Shown here: piece after piece, positions 30,993-41,803 of the stretch | Numbering within the stretch: position 1 is the first letter of the stretch | Layout of the letters: each line of letters begins with the position of its first letter | Origin: Sphaerulina vaccinii | Lineage: Eukaryota > Ascomycota > Dothideomycetes > Mycosphaerellales > Mycosphaerellaceae | Assembly (NCBI GenBank): GCA_022570795.1 | Contig: JAKUDP010000006.1 | Location: forward strand, 186,001 to 250,000 | DNA length: 64,000 bases | Direction of reading: 5' to 3' | Notes under the pieces: model-generated | Told to the model about the DNA's origin: nothing | The model's database searches: none | Seen by the model: only the letters and a program-made list of their open reading frames with translations | Program-made: the position numbers and the translations under genes

Positions 30993-32679
30993 CTGCGATG
31001 TGCAGATAAAGTCCAGGATATGCTGTTCCAGGTCTGTGGGTATCTTAGGTTTGGCCTTGTGCTTGGAACAATGTGCGTTCTTGTCACCAGAGGAGAGCGA
31101 AAGTATGCGAGCTTGTTGGCTTATGGAAATCCTGAACTCGTCTTGCGAGCTCACTGGTTCGAAGTCGCTATGTAGGATGTTGCGAGGCTGTACTGGCAAG
31201 CCTCATGATTGATCGAAGATGGAAGCCTTTGGAAGCGGTCAGTTCGTGAGCTGAAACAAACTCTGATCTCCGGTAGAGACAGCGCAGAGGACGGTGTGCC
31301 TTGATATGAGAGTGCCAACAACAGCAGAGCTCCGAGCAATAGAAGGCCAGCAAATGCTGCTGGCCTGCAGTAATACTCACCGTTTCGGCAACTGACGAAA
31401 ATATCAGGTACGAGATCCTGTTATAGCAGCAAAGAAGCCCGGCAGATCCGTGAAGTTTTCGATGCTCTGTCCAGCCGTTGGTCTGTACATGTCGCCGATA
31501 GCTGTCGCAACGCCACAATCAACGCCCATCGTGGACGTTTGACATGTGGAAAGGCTTGGATGTGCTGTGAGGAGAAATTGGTGCCTGTATCAGAGTCGCG
31601 TCTGTGTATAATGGGCTAAAAGTATTGTCCACTTGGCAACTTCGCAGTTCGTGCTCATAGCAGGGAAAAGCTGGCAATAGCTGCAGGTGGGCGGTGCAAT
31701 TCTTGGATGGAGTCCATGTTTGTACGAGATGTCTGATCGCGTCATTGGAGAGAGTTGTTCTCGTTTCTTGGCTGGCAGGTGCAGGTTCTTCGTTCGCGCC
31801 TTCCCGAAGATGATGCAGATTGCGAAAACACCTTGAGATGTCGCCGTTATCTTGCAGAGAACATCATGTCTTTGGGACGCGTCTGCACCAGAAGAAATCA
31901 ACGCGATTGTCTCCATGGCGATGTCGCTATCCGGCAGGCCCAGGAAACCCAGCCACAGCTTTCCGCAACTCTCACCAGAATAGCGCAAGATTGCGCGACA
32001 TGACTGGCTATATCTCATCTATCCTGGAGCCCGATCTGCGAGGCCCGTACCGGCTCCAGCAACATCAAACCGCAAGAGGAAATACTTGTAGCTGACTGGG
32101 AACCATGAAACGCATAGCCCTGCAACTCCACTCTCATGTTTATGCAGGCTCTATCCAAGTTTCGAACGTCTACGGGCTCATCTCCTCCGATAGATTAGTA
32201 GTTGGCAGGGCCACTTCACGCTCGTTCGCGGTCTGAAAGTATTGCTGCTGCAGCTTTCCTCCTTCACGACCACGGTCCAGTACAGGCGACCTGCTGTTGT
32301 CCTTTGTTGTGTCACAGTACGACCAAGCTTTCCGGACCTGTCACTGGAAGAGCGCAACGGCAGCAGAACTGGAGTGGCTGAAAGACGACGGCACATGTGG
32401 AACCTCGACGAATCGGTCTACCACGGGTTTCCAGTACTTCATACCAGAGTCACCTCACGCGTATCTGGTGGACTCTTTCACTACAGAGTGACCAAAGACG
32501 TGCAAAGGAAACAGCTGAAGAGCTCTTCTGCAGCAGCGAGAGATGCAAAGAAGCTCCAACTAATACTCACGACCAACACTCGTTTAAATTGTAAGCATCT
32601 ACAATCTTTGAGCAATGTTTCTTCTTTTCATTAGCTAATGGTCTTACAGCCACAGTCAATCGTTCGAAGCCTCACGATC
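30993..32679. other. Intergenic and probable 5' UTR of the Ser-rich gene
   Basis: No convincing gene. Near the right end, 32591-32649 looks like a 59-nt intron (GTAAGC donor, GCTAATG branch, CTTACAG acceptor) in the 5' UTR of the next gene. An in-frame ATG at 32638 lies inside that intron and is therefore unlikely as the start. Confidence 0.4.
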
Positions 32680-35600
32680 ATGCCGTTCCACAGGCAGAGT
32701 AGACCGAAGTTGACCAAAAAGTCCAGCCAAGACAACACTCAAGTACTTGCTAGTACAGATGCATACCTCAATGCAAACCACTCACGAACGTCCTTCAGCG
32801 ATCTAAAGAGTAGTGCTCGAGCAAGCTTGCCACGCCAGTCAACCTTTCCCGAAGACATTGGCACACCTGCCGACATGCCGCCTATAGGCAAGAATCGTCT
32901 ATCCAGAGTCGTTTCAGCATCTGCGTTGGACGTTGACGCAGGTTTCGGGGCCTCATTGGCAACGGTCAACAGTGAGGAGTCGAAGAGGGTAGCGAGCGGA
33001 GCTAGCATAGACGCTCAACGGTCACCTGGACTGCCAGCACTTCCAGAAAGCATGAGTAAGATCGACATCGAACAAGCCATCAACCTGTTACAACAATTGA
33101 AGAAGACTGCTTCGCCAGAGGAATTGGTATCACTACACAAAGCACTCCTGCCAACGAGAGACGTATCACCAGTTCCTCCGCCTCAGCTCTCGTCGATCGA
33201 AGAGCATGCAGCATTCTCTGCACTGTCTGGGAGGACACGCTCGTCACGCCCGCCTGGACTGGCGACCCGAGGCAGCAATTCGGAAGATCCACTACGCTCG
33301 CAGGAAGAAGTGGCTGCAAAGACTGCAAAAGGGAAGGAATCAAGTACCGAGCATCATGGTGCCTGGTTCCAAGAGACAATGTCTGCTTTCCATGCCCGGA
33401 CATTCTCGATGACCAGTACTGGCACTGCACCTGATTCGTCTTACTCCAGACAAGGCGGAGCGTTTGGTCTCGGCACATTGCGCATCACTAACGGAGGTGC
33501 TGCAACACCCGAGCCTGGTGAGATATCTAAATTAGCCGCAGAGAATGAAGAGAGTAAGAGACAGATCATGCCAGCAAGAAGATCTGAGGACGCACCGGTT
33601 GTGATATCTGCCGAAACGATGCAGAGTGATGTGCAACGGCGCCAGCGTCGCCACAGCCAAGACTCGGCTAGTGCTGTGCCATCCCTTTCTCTGGGCCAGC
33701 GACGGTCGCAGCAATGGGGCCTACGGACTTCGCGAGCCATTCCATCGCTATCGAGCGTTGTCCAGCCCAAGCCTCAAGGACCACGACCCGAGCAGTCAAA
33801 GCAAAATCAAACGCAGCAGAAGGAGACCAGCAACGATGCATCTTCGCTTCGCGTCTCGACAGATGTACCGCGCTTCGAGCAACGATGGAACCACCGCGCA
33901 AGTCATTTGTCTAATGAGTACATGCTTGATTGCGAGATCAACTCGAGTCCTTACGAGGAGAAGGTGCATGAACTGCCTGCATCTTCAAACCGACTGAGTA
34001 CAGTCAAAGATCTGGATGAGGATGCCGACGACTCTGGACTCGATGCTTGTGCCAAGGCACTGTTGAAGCTGTCCGGTAGCCCTACATCGGACACCGCGCA
34101 AGACGGAAGTGTTGGTGATGAGAGTCCGAAAGAGGCTGCACCAAGCACTCATCCTCAGTCTGCCGCAGCAGGGTCTCTACCTCGGGTCGTGCGGAAGCAG
34201 GATAGCGGCTACTACTCGGAAGCATCGAACTCAGCGTCCAAGCGTCCCAGCCCGAATGCTGCCAGCAAAGTAACCACTTTGGAAACGACACCGGAGAAGC
34301 CGTCTGTTCCAGCGATCGATACCAGCACGGCCGCTGTCACGCCTGTCGCCTCGGCTCCTGTTACTCCGAAAAAAGCTGAGAATAAGACTCCCGCTGATCC
34401 CAAAGGCAGTCATGTAAGCTTGCACAGTATGCTGAGTGCAACGCCAGATAACGATACACCGACGGCGTCAAAGAAGAGACGCTCGCCTTTATCTCTCTTC
34501 CGATCGCGCGACCGTGATGGGAAGCGCAGCAGTGTGGCTGCGAACGTCGCCTCTGTAGCTTCTCAGCCATATGACTCTCTTCCCACGAGTCCAGCTAAGT
34601 CCACCCATACCACAAAGTCGTCGATGGATATGCGACGCAGAACCTTGCAGAAGAAGATACCAGAGCCTGTCCAGAAACAAAGGAAGGAAGAACAGGATAA
34701 GGCCCGACAGTCTATGGATATGTCTCAAATGACCACGGGTGAGCCAGCGACTGATTCTACCACGCCCATGCCAGAGCAGCCGTCAATGCCCGGAACACCT
34801 TCATCTGTGCAGACTATCATCAAGCACGTGCCACCAGCCAAGCATAACTCGGATGCGGACGACGAGGGCAGTGTCGGCGCTTCACCTCATCGCCACTCGT
34901 CTCATCGATCATCGAGATCCTGGGGCAGGCGGAGCAAGAGCTTCACTCGCAGGCGCAGCAAGACCATACAAGAGGAGCCTGCGGAAGAGCCTCCAGTACC
35001 TCCAATGCCGACCACGCTTGAGCGGAAACGTAGCAAGAGTCTCGCAGGACCTGGAAAGGCGCTCTCCAAGCGGCCAAGTAACATGGACAACCTCGCGCAC
35101 ACAGGCTGTATGCGAGGACATGGTCAGCCTGTTACCGACCCAGCTCATGCTGACTTCCAGTCTGTGGCCAGAGCTCTCGAGACTCTTCCGCAGAAGGAAG
35201 GCGAGAGCACTAACATTGCTTCAGTTCCAAAAGCCGTGCGTAAGGCTAGCTTGCGAAACAAGAAGAGCCGTGAGCTTGTGAGACCAGTCAAGTCAAGGTC
35301 AACGACACCAGCCCAATCAAAGTTGCAAAGCCGGTCTGTCGAGGACCTCTACCCAGAATGGCAGAGCAAGCCTGCGTCAGAGGCGTCTTCACCTGCTGCG
35401 CAAGAAGCACAAATTGCAGCAGCACTGCCGCCGGCCAACTCGCGCAATTTCTCGTCCCAGATCATTCCACCTCTACCTGAGCTGCCCACTGACCTCGAGT
35501 CAATGTTGTGCAAGGCCGATCTCATGATGTCCAAGAAGATAAAGAACAGCCCCAAAACATCGCCAAGAGGTTCAGCACGGAACAGCATGGATGCTGGCCG

Positions 35601-36693
35601 TAAGCACAGCTCAAGCAATGAAGGTGCCCAGGACCAAGACCTCAGCAAGTCGCTCTTTGCACAGACTGTGGTGGGAGGACCGCCAATCGAAGAAGAAGAC
35701 GTCCAGATGCCAGTCGAGGCTGATAGCAAGCCTTTGCATCGAAGGCAATTCAGCTTCGAGCCACTAATCAAACCTGCTAAGGCAGAGCCACAAGCCAAAT
35801 CTGAGTCTCCTACACACGATGCCCAGCACTCTGGCTGGCCTGGTTGGGAGCAGCAGTCCGCTAGATGGCGTCAACGCATTTCTGTGATTGGCGATGCTGC
35901 TGAGCTTCCAGCCGCGGGTGAGATGAGTCCGGAAGACAACACTACGCCGACCGCCAACAGCCCGACGTCTCCTTCGATTGTTGTGTCGCGTTACATCACA
36001 CCGAACAGCTCTGAGACTGCCGCTCATCGTAGCAACTCCAGTCACAAACGCAGCAGCACTATGCAGGTGATTGGTCACATCTCTGGCGACAGCGATAAGG
36101 AGAACGACTCGGCCGCTGTCAGTCTGCGTCGCTCGAACAGTATCGTCTCGACTGCCACATATGTGACAATGTCATCCACTGATGGCCGCACTTCTTCCAA
36201 GCTTGTCGACCTTTCGAGAAACAGCGCCTTCTCTCAAACGACAACTACTACCATGACCACCACAGTCTCTTCTCGAATATCAATGTACACAAGTAACAAT
36301 GGCAGTAGCAGTTCTCTGCCTGCTGGACGCAACAGAAGTGCGTCTCAACAATCTCTTGGCAACTACATGCCATACCGTCCTGCCGATTCCGTGCATGCAG
36401 AACGCTCACGAGCCTTGAATATGGCTCGTCGATCTTGCCAGGTCAATAAGGCTGATCTCGAGAAGCTCAAGTTGGCTCGTCAGCCAAGCTTGAGCAAGCC
36501 TACGTCCCCAGGCGGCTTCGATCGCTATGGTGGTGGCCTCGAATACGGATGGGATCGCCAGTCGGGCCTTACAGGTAGCGCCGGGACTCGCAATTCTTCG
36601 AGTGAGAACCTCAACAGGAAAAGCGTTAAGATGAGCGAAGACTATGGTCTTGATCTCAGCGATGTGCCTGTGTTCTTGCAGCGCAGGGCATAG
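32680..36693 (+). CDS. Large Ser/Pro-rich disordered protein, unknown
   Basis: Single coding exon, 1337 aa from ATG 32680 (MPFHRQSRPKLTKK). The start at 32638 was rejected because it lies within a likely 5'-UTR intron. Low-complexity and Ser, Pro, Lys, Arg-rich throughout, with many SP/TP and RxxS sites that suggest heavy phosphorylation. One short predicted helix near residue 125-155 (KIDIEQAINLLQQLKK) and a basic patch (SSRSWGRRSKSFTRRRSK) are the only ordered-looking parts. A C-terminal block (SEDYGLDLSDVPVFLQRR) looks like a conserved end motif. No domain recognised. I infer a scaffold or cortex-associated protein, weakly. Confidence 0.7.
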   Translation: MPFHRQSRPKLTKKSSQDNTQVLASTDAYLNANHSRTSFSDLKSSARASLPRQSTFPEDIGTPADMPPIGKNRLSRVVSASALDVDAGFGASLATVNSEESKRVASGASIDAQRSPGLPALPESMSKIDIEQAINLLQQLKKTASPEELVSLHKALLPTRDVSPVPPPQLSSIEEHAAFSALSGRTRSSRPPGLATRGSNSEDPLRSQEEVAAKTAKGKESSTEHHGAWFQETMSAFHARTFSMTSTGTAPDSSYSRQGGAFGLGTLRITNGGAATPEPGEISKLAAENEESKRQIMPARRSEDAPVVISAETMQSDVQRRQRRHSQDSASAVPSLSLGQRRSQQWGLRTSRAIPSLSSVVQPKPQGPRPEQSKQNQTQQKETSNDASSLRVSTDVPRFEQRWNHRASHLSNEYMLDCEINSSPYEEKVHELPASSNRLSTVKDLDEDADDSGLDACAKALLKLSGSPTSDTAQDGSVGDESPKEAAPSTHPQSAAAGSLPRVVRKQDSGYYSEASNSASKRPSPNAASKVTTLETTPEKPSVPAIDTSTAAVTPVASAPVTPKKAENKTPADPKGSHVSLHSMLSATPDNDTPTASKKRRSPLSLFRSRDRDGKRSSVAANVASVASQPYDSLPTSPAKSTHTTKSSMDMRRRTLQKKIPEPVQKQRKEEQDKARQSMDMSQMTTGEPATDSTTPMPEQPSMPGTPSSVQTIIKHVPPAKHNSDADDEGSVGASPHRHSSHRSSRSWGRRSKSFTRRRSKTIQEEPAEEPPVPPMPTTLERKRSKSLAGPGKALSKRPSNMDNLAHTGCMRGHGQPVTDPAHADFQSVARALETLPQKEGESTNIASVPKAVRKASLRNKKSRELVRPVKSRSTTPAQSKLQSRSVEDLYPEWQSKPASEASSPAAQEAQIAAALPPANSRNFSSQIIPPLPELPTDLESMLCKADLMMSKKIKNSPKTSPRGSARNSMDAGRKHSSSNEGAQDQDLSKSLFAQTVVGGPPIEEEDVQMPVEADSKPLHRRQFSFEPLIKPAKAEPQAKSESPTHDAQHSGWPGWEQQSARWRQRISVIGDAAELPAAGEMSPEDNTTPTANSPTSPSIVVSRYITPNSSETAAHRSNSSHKRSSTMQVIGHISGDSDKENDSAAVSLRRSNSIVSTATYVTMSSTDGRTSSKLVDLSRNSAFSQTTTTTMTTTVSSRISMYTSNNGSSSSLPAGRNRSASQQSLGNYMPYRPADSVHAERSRALNMARRSCQVNKADLEKLKLARQPSLSKPTSPGGFDRYGGGLEYGWDRQSGLTGSAGTRNSSSENLNRKSVKMSEDYGLDLSDVPVFLQRRA

Positions 36694-38034
36694 AGCTCGT
36701 TTGCAGACCCGACCTTGTATAAGTATGATTATGCTGGAGTATGGCAGTGATGGTATTTGTACACATGGAGGATGTAGACTATGATGGCCCGTCGCGTATA
36801 TACTTGACGCCAATGATAATGTTGAATGTACTCACATGACTTCTTGATGCGATGCTGTTCTCTAGGACAATATCTGTGGTGACAGGCATCTCCATGTTCC
36901 CTCCGAAATGATAGTATAAGCTTATAGAAAGCAAGTGTCGGGTCATTCTCCGAGAACAGCCTCCGCCACAGTCGGCTGCCCAGAGACTGCGAGCCAGGCA
37001 AGATTGAAGATTTTAAAGAGTGCGATGTGTTGAAGTTGTTCATCGTGTTCGTTCCTGCCGATCTTGATGCCAAGAAGCGGCTCCAGTAGCTAAAATAAGC
37101 GAGAGCCACCGATCAACTTCACTCCTTTTTCACGCTCGCACAATCAAGTCTCGAACAGCGAAACGTGGGTTCTTTCGTGGCGCTCCCTCGCACCGCTGCC
37201 GTCAGCACTCTCCTTCGACGCTCAAGCCCATATTGCAGTCAATGCAGTCATGGCAAGCACGAGTACCGCTCCTCCTCCGCTGCCTCGCGCCCTCGTAGCC
37301 CCGACGTGACAGTGTAGGGGAAATGAGACATGCGCAAACAGAGCAGGACATGGGGCGTTATGCCAGCGTCTCGCGCGCGGTCTACATATGCGCAGACCCG
37401 GTGCAAGCACGTAAATGTCTCTACGCCATACGCGAGCAAACACAACGCTGTCGCTGTCGTCGCTGCAGCGCAGTCGCTTTGGGGACTCTCCAGAGCGAGA
37501 TACCCTGCAATTCAGGATAAGGTGGTCTGGAATCCACTTCTTCTGAGAACGATTGAGCTTTGCTGGGAGTCTCAAATTTCGCACGCGTCTCGCACAATCC
37601 CCTTGGCGCTCAATTGGTTCTCCATTCCACCGTACTCTCACATTCACTCGCTCCACGTTGTCCTCCCACCTCCGCCTGTCACAGGAAAGTCACTCATCAG
37701 CGAAAAGATTGGATCGCCAAGGGTCCTCACTCCCGATAGTCGACTATCTCGCCGCAATCTGGGGACAAGCGTCTCAACCTTTTCACGCTACCGGCGCCCG
37801 ATAGACCCTGTGCTAGCGTGTTCATCGGTCTGGCTAAATTGGTCCATCTCAAAGAAAGTACGTTTCCTTCCGAAACTCGATAAAAAATTCTAGACAACCT
37901 TCACCGACTGTCTGGACCAAAGGAGGAACCTTCAGAACCTTCCTGACAAGCAGGTACTTTCCAGAAGTACACTTCACTTCTGCTTCAGTTCCAAGAACAA
38001 GGACTGCACTGCCGTTACATACCTCACAAGCACG
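36694..38034. other. Intergenic and probable promoter/5' UTR of the desaturase
   Basis: 1.3 kb without a supported gene. Several frames of 60-190 codons run on both strands, but they overlap each other, lack domains and have no splice support. Confidence 0.4.
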
Positions 38035-39318
38035 ATGTCGACCACAACGACTCTGGAAGAGCCTGTCACCATGGAACCTTCCAAGGAGGTTACAGTAGGA
38101 GAGCTTCGCAAGGCTGTCCCAGACCACTGCTTCAAGGCTTCGGCATTTCGATCAACGGCACATATCATTGTCGACCTCACACTTGCCTCTACCTTGGCAG
38201 TAATTGGCTATCTCTATATCAACCAGATTGAGAACGCACCTCTCAGATGGCTCACCTGGACTGCGTATGGCTACCTACAGGGTCTCTTCTTTGTCGGTAT
38301 CTGGATCTTGGCTCACGAGGGTGGTCACGGAGCTCTATATGCATCAAACGCTGCCAACAATGCTGCAGGGTTTGTGCTACACAGCGTCCTGCTTGTGCCT
38401 TATTTCGCCTGGAAGTACACTCATGCTCGTCACCACCGCTACCACAACCACATGGAGAAGGACACTGCTTTCGTGCCACACCGCGAAGGCGAGAAGACCA
38501 TGGCCAAAAAGTTCGCCGAGATGCTAGGTCACACTGAGGACGCACCTCTCTACCACCTTGGACTTCTCATCCTTCACCAGGCTTTCGGATGGCAAGCATA
38601 CATGCTGTCATATGCTAGTGGTGGCACCAAGTCGACCCCAGGCAAATTGAGCAACTTCACTCTTTCGAATAGCCACTTCAACCCAGATGCTGGTATCTGG
38701 ACAAAGTCACAGCGCCTTGCCATCCTTGCCTCCACTCTCGGCGTCTCTGCCATGTTCATTGGTCTCTACATCCTGAGCACCCACATTGGTCTCACCAACG
38801 TTCTCCTTCTTTACGGAGTCCCATATATGTGGGTCAACAACTGGCTTGGTATGTGTATATAACTTCCATCTCTCACACGCATCATACTAATCGAGATACA
38901 GTGGCAATCACCTACCTCCACCACACTCACCCAGACAACCAGCACTTCGAAGCTGATCGATGGAACTACACCGACGGCGCTCTCGAGACTGTCGATCGAC
39001 CATTCGGCTTCATTGGCAAGCACATCTTCCACGGCATCATCGATTGCCATGTCGTGCATCACCTCTTTCCGTAAGTCTTCCATCTCCTCCACTTCTCCAC
39101 ATCCACTAAGATCTCACAGTTCCATTCCCTTCTACCACGCCGAAGAAGCCACAGAGGCCATCCGTCCAATGCTCGGAAATCGATACAAGCAGGACGACAC
39201 TCCTTTCTGGCCGGCTTTGTGGCAAGCTTTCACGACATGTCATGTTGTGAAGCCTGCAGAGGGCAAGCCTGGTGTGTTGCAGTGGGCTATGAAGTCTGGT
39301 CGTGTGAAGACTCAATGA
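38035..39318 (+). CDS. Membrane fatty acid desaturase, delta-12/omega-3 type
   Basis: Three exons: 38035..38848, 38902..39070, 39120..39318 (introns 53 and 49 nt); 393 aa. All three His boxes are present: HEGGH near residue 95, HARHHRYH near 130, and HVVHH near 325, the last within IDCHVVHHLFP. These bind the di-iron centre. The blocks VAITYLHHTHPD and DRPFGFIGKHIFHGII are typical of oleate desaturases, which make linoleate in the ER membrane with cytochrome b5 (known). The usual HECGH first box reads HEGGH here. At 393 aa it is shorter than many fungal FAD2 proteins, mainly in the N-terminus. Specificity (delta-12 or omega-3) is not decided by sequence alone. Confidence 0.85.
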
Positions 39319-39897
39319 TCGTCTACAGTACTACTTCTGCGGCTTTTAGAGATAGAGATACTGAGATACCCGAAAATGAAGCGTTCTCGCAAAATCTTGA
39401 GGCGGTATTTCGGTCCTTGGGATCCTTGTTCTGCACTATCTGGTTTTGGACTGTGTTGGTTTTCGACGATGTCCGGCGGTGCGGGCCATGTGTGATGACT
39501 GGGGTCATAGTTCATTATGTATGTGAGCCGCTGGACTACGACCCCTCGAGTCAACACTGCAGTTTCTCTGGCAGTGTAGAGGTAACTAACTGCAGAACGG
39601 CTTCTCTAATTCCCATATACATTGGCTCAGCGACCTGTCTTGACATGCGGTCGCTTGGTGCTCGTTGATGGTCAGAGACGATTGCAGGTTGAACACGGTT
39701 CACATCGTTGCCATTAGCTTTGTCTATCTCTTGTCTTATATATACATGGTCCTTTCGTGTCTCTTCCTCTGCCTTCTACCACCCACTCTGATCCCAGTCT
39801 ATGCTCATACGCCATCTACCCTTCCTTTGTTGCTCTTACGTGCTGAGTGCGCTCGTGCTAAAACGTCCCTTCTACATGCTCAGCAGCGCCTGTCGCA
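39319..39897. other. Convergent 3' intergenic region
   Basis: Lies between the desaturase and the minus-strand secreted protein. No gene supported. Confidence 0.4.
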
Positions 39898-40374
39898 TTA
39901 CGCTCTGCTGGCTGCTGTAGACACCGCATACGCGCCTATCCCTACAATTTTGCCATCTTGACATGCTGTTTCATCTGCCACAGGCTGCCATACTACAGAG
40001 CCGAAGTTGCATAAACCGAATTGTCGTGTTCCATTGCATACAAGAGCGCCATTTACAGGACAAGCTGTAGTGTTCGTCGGTAGAAGTGTAGTGCCTGTAG
40101 TTCGAGGTGTGTAAATAGAGGCGAATGTGCTCGAAGGAATGCCGGTTACTGTCGCGAGTGTGGTCACCACCGTGACTGTCTTCAACGGAATGCCGACTCC
40201 AGTCGCAAATATGGGAACCGCTGTGCCTGTAGGATAAGGCGCGTGTGCTAGTTGTCGAGCGGCTTTTACTTGGTGTCCTCGATCGCTGAGATGTCGTCGA
40301 ATGTGATCGCGGGCTGGCGCTGCTGAAGTGATTGTGGCGGGCCCAGCGAGAGTGATTGTGATGGAGAGCTTCAT
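39898..40374 (-). CDS. Small secreted Cys-containing protein, CBM19-like C-terminus
   Basis: 158 aa, single exon, beginning with a secretory signal (MKLSITITLAGPATITSAAPA) with an Ala-Pro-Ala cleavage area. A dibasic/RxxR region near residue 25 could be a Kex2 site. The middle is Thr-rich. The last ~55 residues have four Cys in the pattern ACPVNGALVCNGTRQFGLC ... ETACQDGKI, which resembles chitin-binding CBM19-type modules in small fungal wall proteins. I infer a wall-associated or effector-like secreted protein. The ending VSTAASRA follows the module directly. Confidence 0.6.
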   Translation of the reverse strand: MKLSITITLAGPATITSAAPARDHIRRHLSDRGHQVKAARQLAHAPYPTGTAVPIFATGVGIPLKTVTVVTTLATVTGIPSSTFASIYTPRTTGTTLLPTNTTACPVNGALVCNGTRQFGLCNFGSVVWQPVADETACQDGKIVGIGAYAVSTAASRA

Positions 40375-41803
40375 TCTGATGTGGCTGTTGTGTTCGTGAG
40401 TGTATACTTCTTACCTTGAGAGCCTATATACCATCGCCACTTGGCTGGTGGCCATGTATGAGTACAGCCAACATATTGGACATACGCGCGTCGATTGGAG
40501 CGCGGTATAGTGGTGGTGGCCGCGAGGAATCTGGTTGTTTGGTGAGGAATGTTCGCAGGCAAGAGATTTGGACGCGAGATTGTGAGGTTCAGCGACGGGA
40601 GACTTTTTGAGCGCCAAGCAATGACGCAGCAAGTGAAGGAACACAACTTCATGTTCGTGTTCTCTTCCGCTCCAAACCCTCCTCCTTCTTCACTTCTTGC
40701 ACCTCGATTCATCCCTTCGTTACCATGCTGCTGATCGGACGTGCCGACCGCCGTCGCAATCGTCATCACGATGTTCAAGGATGTCCTCTCGGTGCAACTC
40801 TTGAACAGATTCCGGTGTGGAAACAGTGCTGACCGGCATGCCGTGCTACTACGGCTGACCTCAGCTTTTCAGCTGTGAAGCGAGTATATGCCTGTAGCAG
40901 TCAGAGATCAGGATGACCCAATCAATATGGCTATCGACACGATAATACAACGCCATGCGGTTCCTCATGCCTCAAGTCTTGCCCTGCCCAGCCCCAACCA
41001 TCCCGGCTGAGTTTAGATACGGTCTTGACTGGCATTCGCAACCTAGGCTGTTGGCCGCTCAGCTGGTATATCGAACGCCGTTGTATGAGATCAAGGGGAC
41101 TCTCTGGACACTGGATTGGAAAAGCAAAGTGCTCTGTCTTGAGATGCAATAGCCTGGTGGTCGCGCATCGACAGAGGTGAATCCGATCTGACGATGGAAA
41201 ATAGAGTCAAATCATGCTTTTGACACGAACCTATCAGCCTTTTTGGAACTTCATGCTTGTCGGATTGCCCTACGCGACCCATATGCTTGTGTAATGCTTC
41301 GCCACGACATGGCTGAGTGAGTCGAGATTGATTGTTCTCCAGTGGTGCTACCAGGTTCCGTCCGACGAACATTATTGTCTCGCGCAGTATGCTATGAAGA
41401 TGGTAGCGCCAGTGGTTGTCTCATGCAGGGCTTCTGCTGCCTCATGCACATTTCTCGTCAATTCCGAAGGAAGATGTCACGCATCAGCTACTCAGCCGCT
41501 CGCCCTTATCACTTACCTTGCGAGTTCATGGCTTTGGCTATATTGCCATTCCTTCGGCTGCATGACTACTGGCATTCCCGGGCTTTGACTGGCCGCCGGC
41601 AGCGTAGTGGGTTAGGGCTCATAGAATGTCGAGCCAACCTTTCGACTTCAGTACGGATGATACGGCATTCAGTAGGTGAGATGATGCATACATCACGCGG
41701 TGTGGTGCAAAGCTGAAATACTGCTATACTATACTTCTTCATCCTGGCTGCGTCTTGCTGATTATTCTGCTCAAATTCTCTCACGCAGGTCCTCACAACG
41801 ATC
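40375..41803. other. Intergenic, no gene seen
   Basis: 1.4 kb between divergent secreted-protein genes. No frame has a domain or splice support; no RNA unit or repeat was noticed. Confidence 0.4.

Noticed and set aside
31590..32018. 142-codon minus-strand frame between the MITE and the Ser-rich gene
   Set aside because: No domain, no splice support and overlapping plus-strand frames of similar length.
32638..32680. ATG at 32638 as start of the Ser-rich protein
   Set aside because: It lies inside a strong intron signature (GTAAGC, GCTAATG, CTTACAG), so the ATG at 32680 is preferred.
37222..37893. Frames of 144-187 codons upstream of the desaturase
   Set aside because: They overlap on opposite strands, contain no domain, and fit chance open frames in a GC-balanced promoter region.
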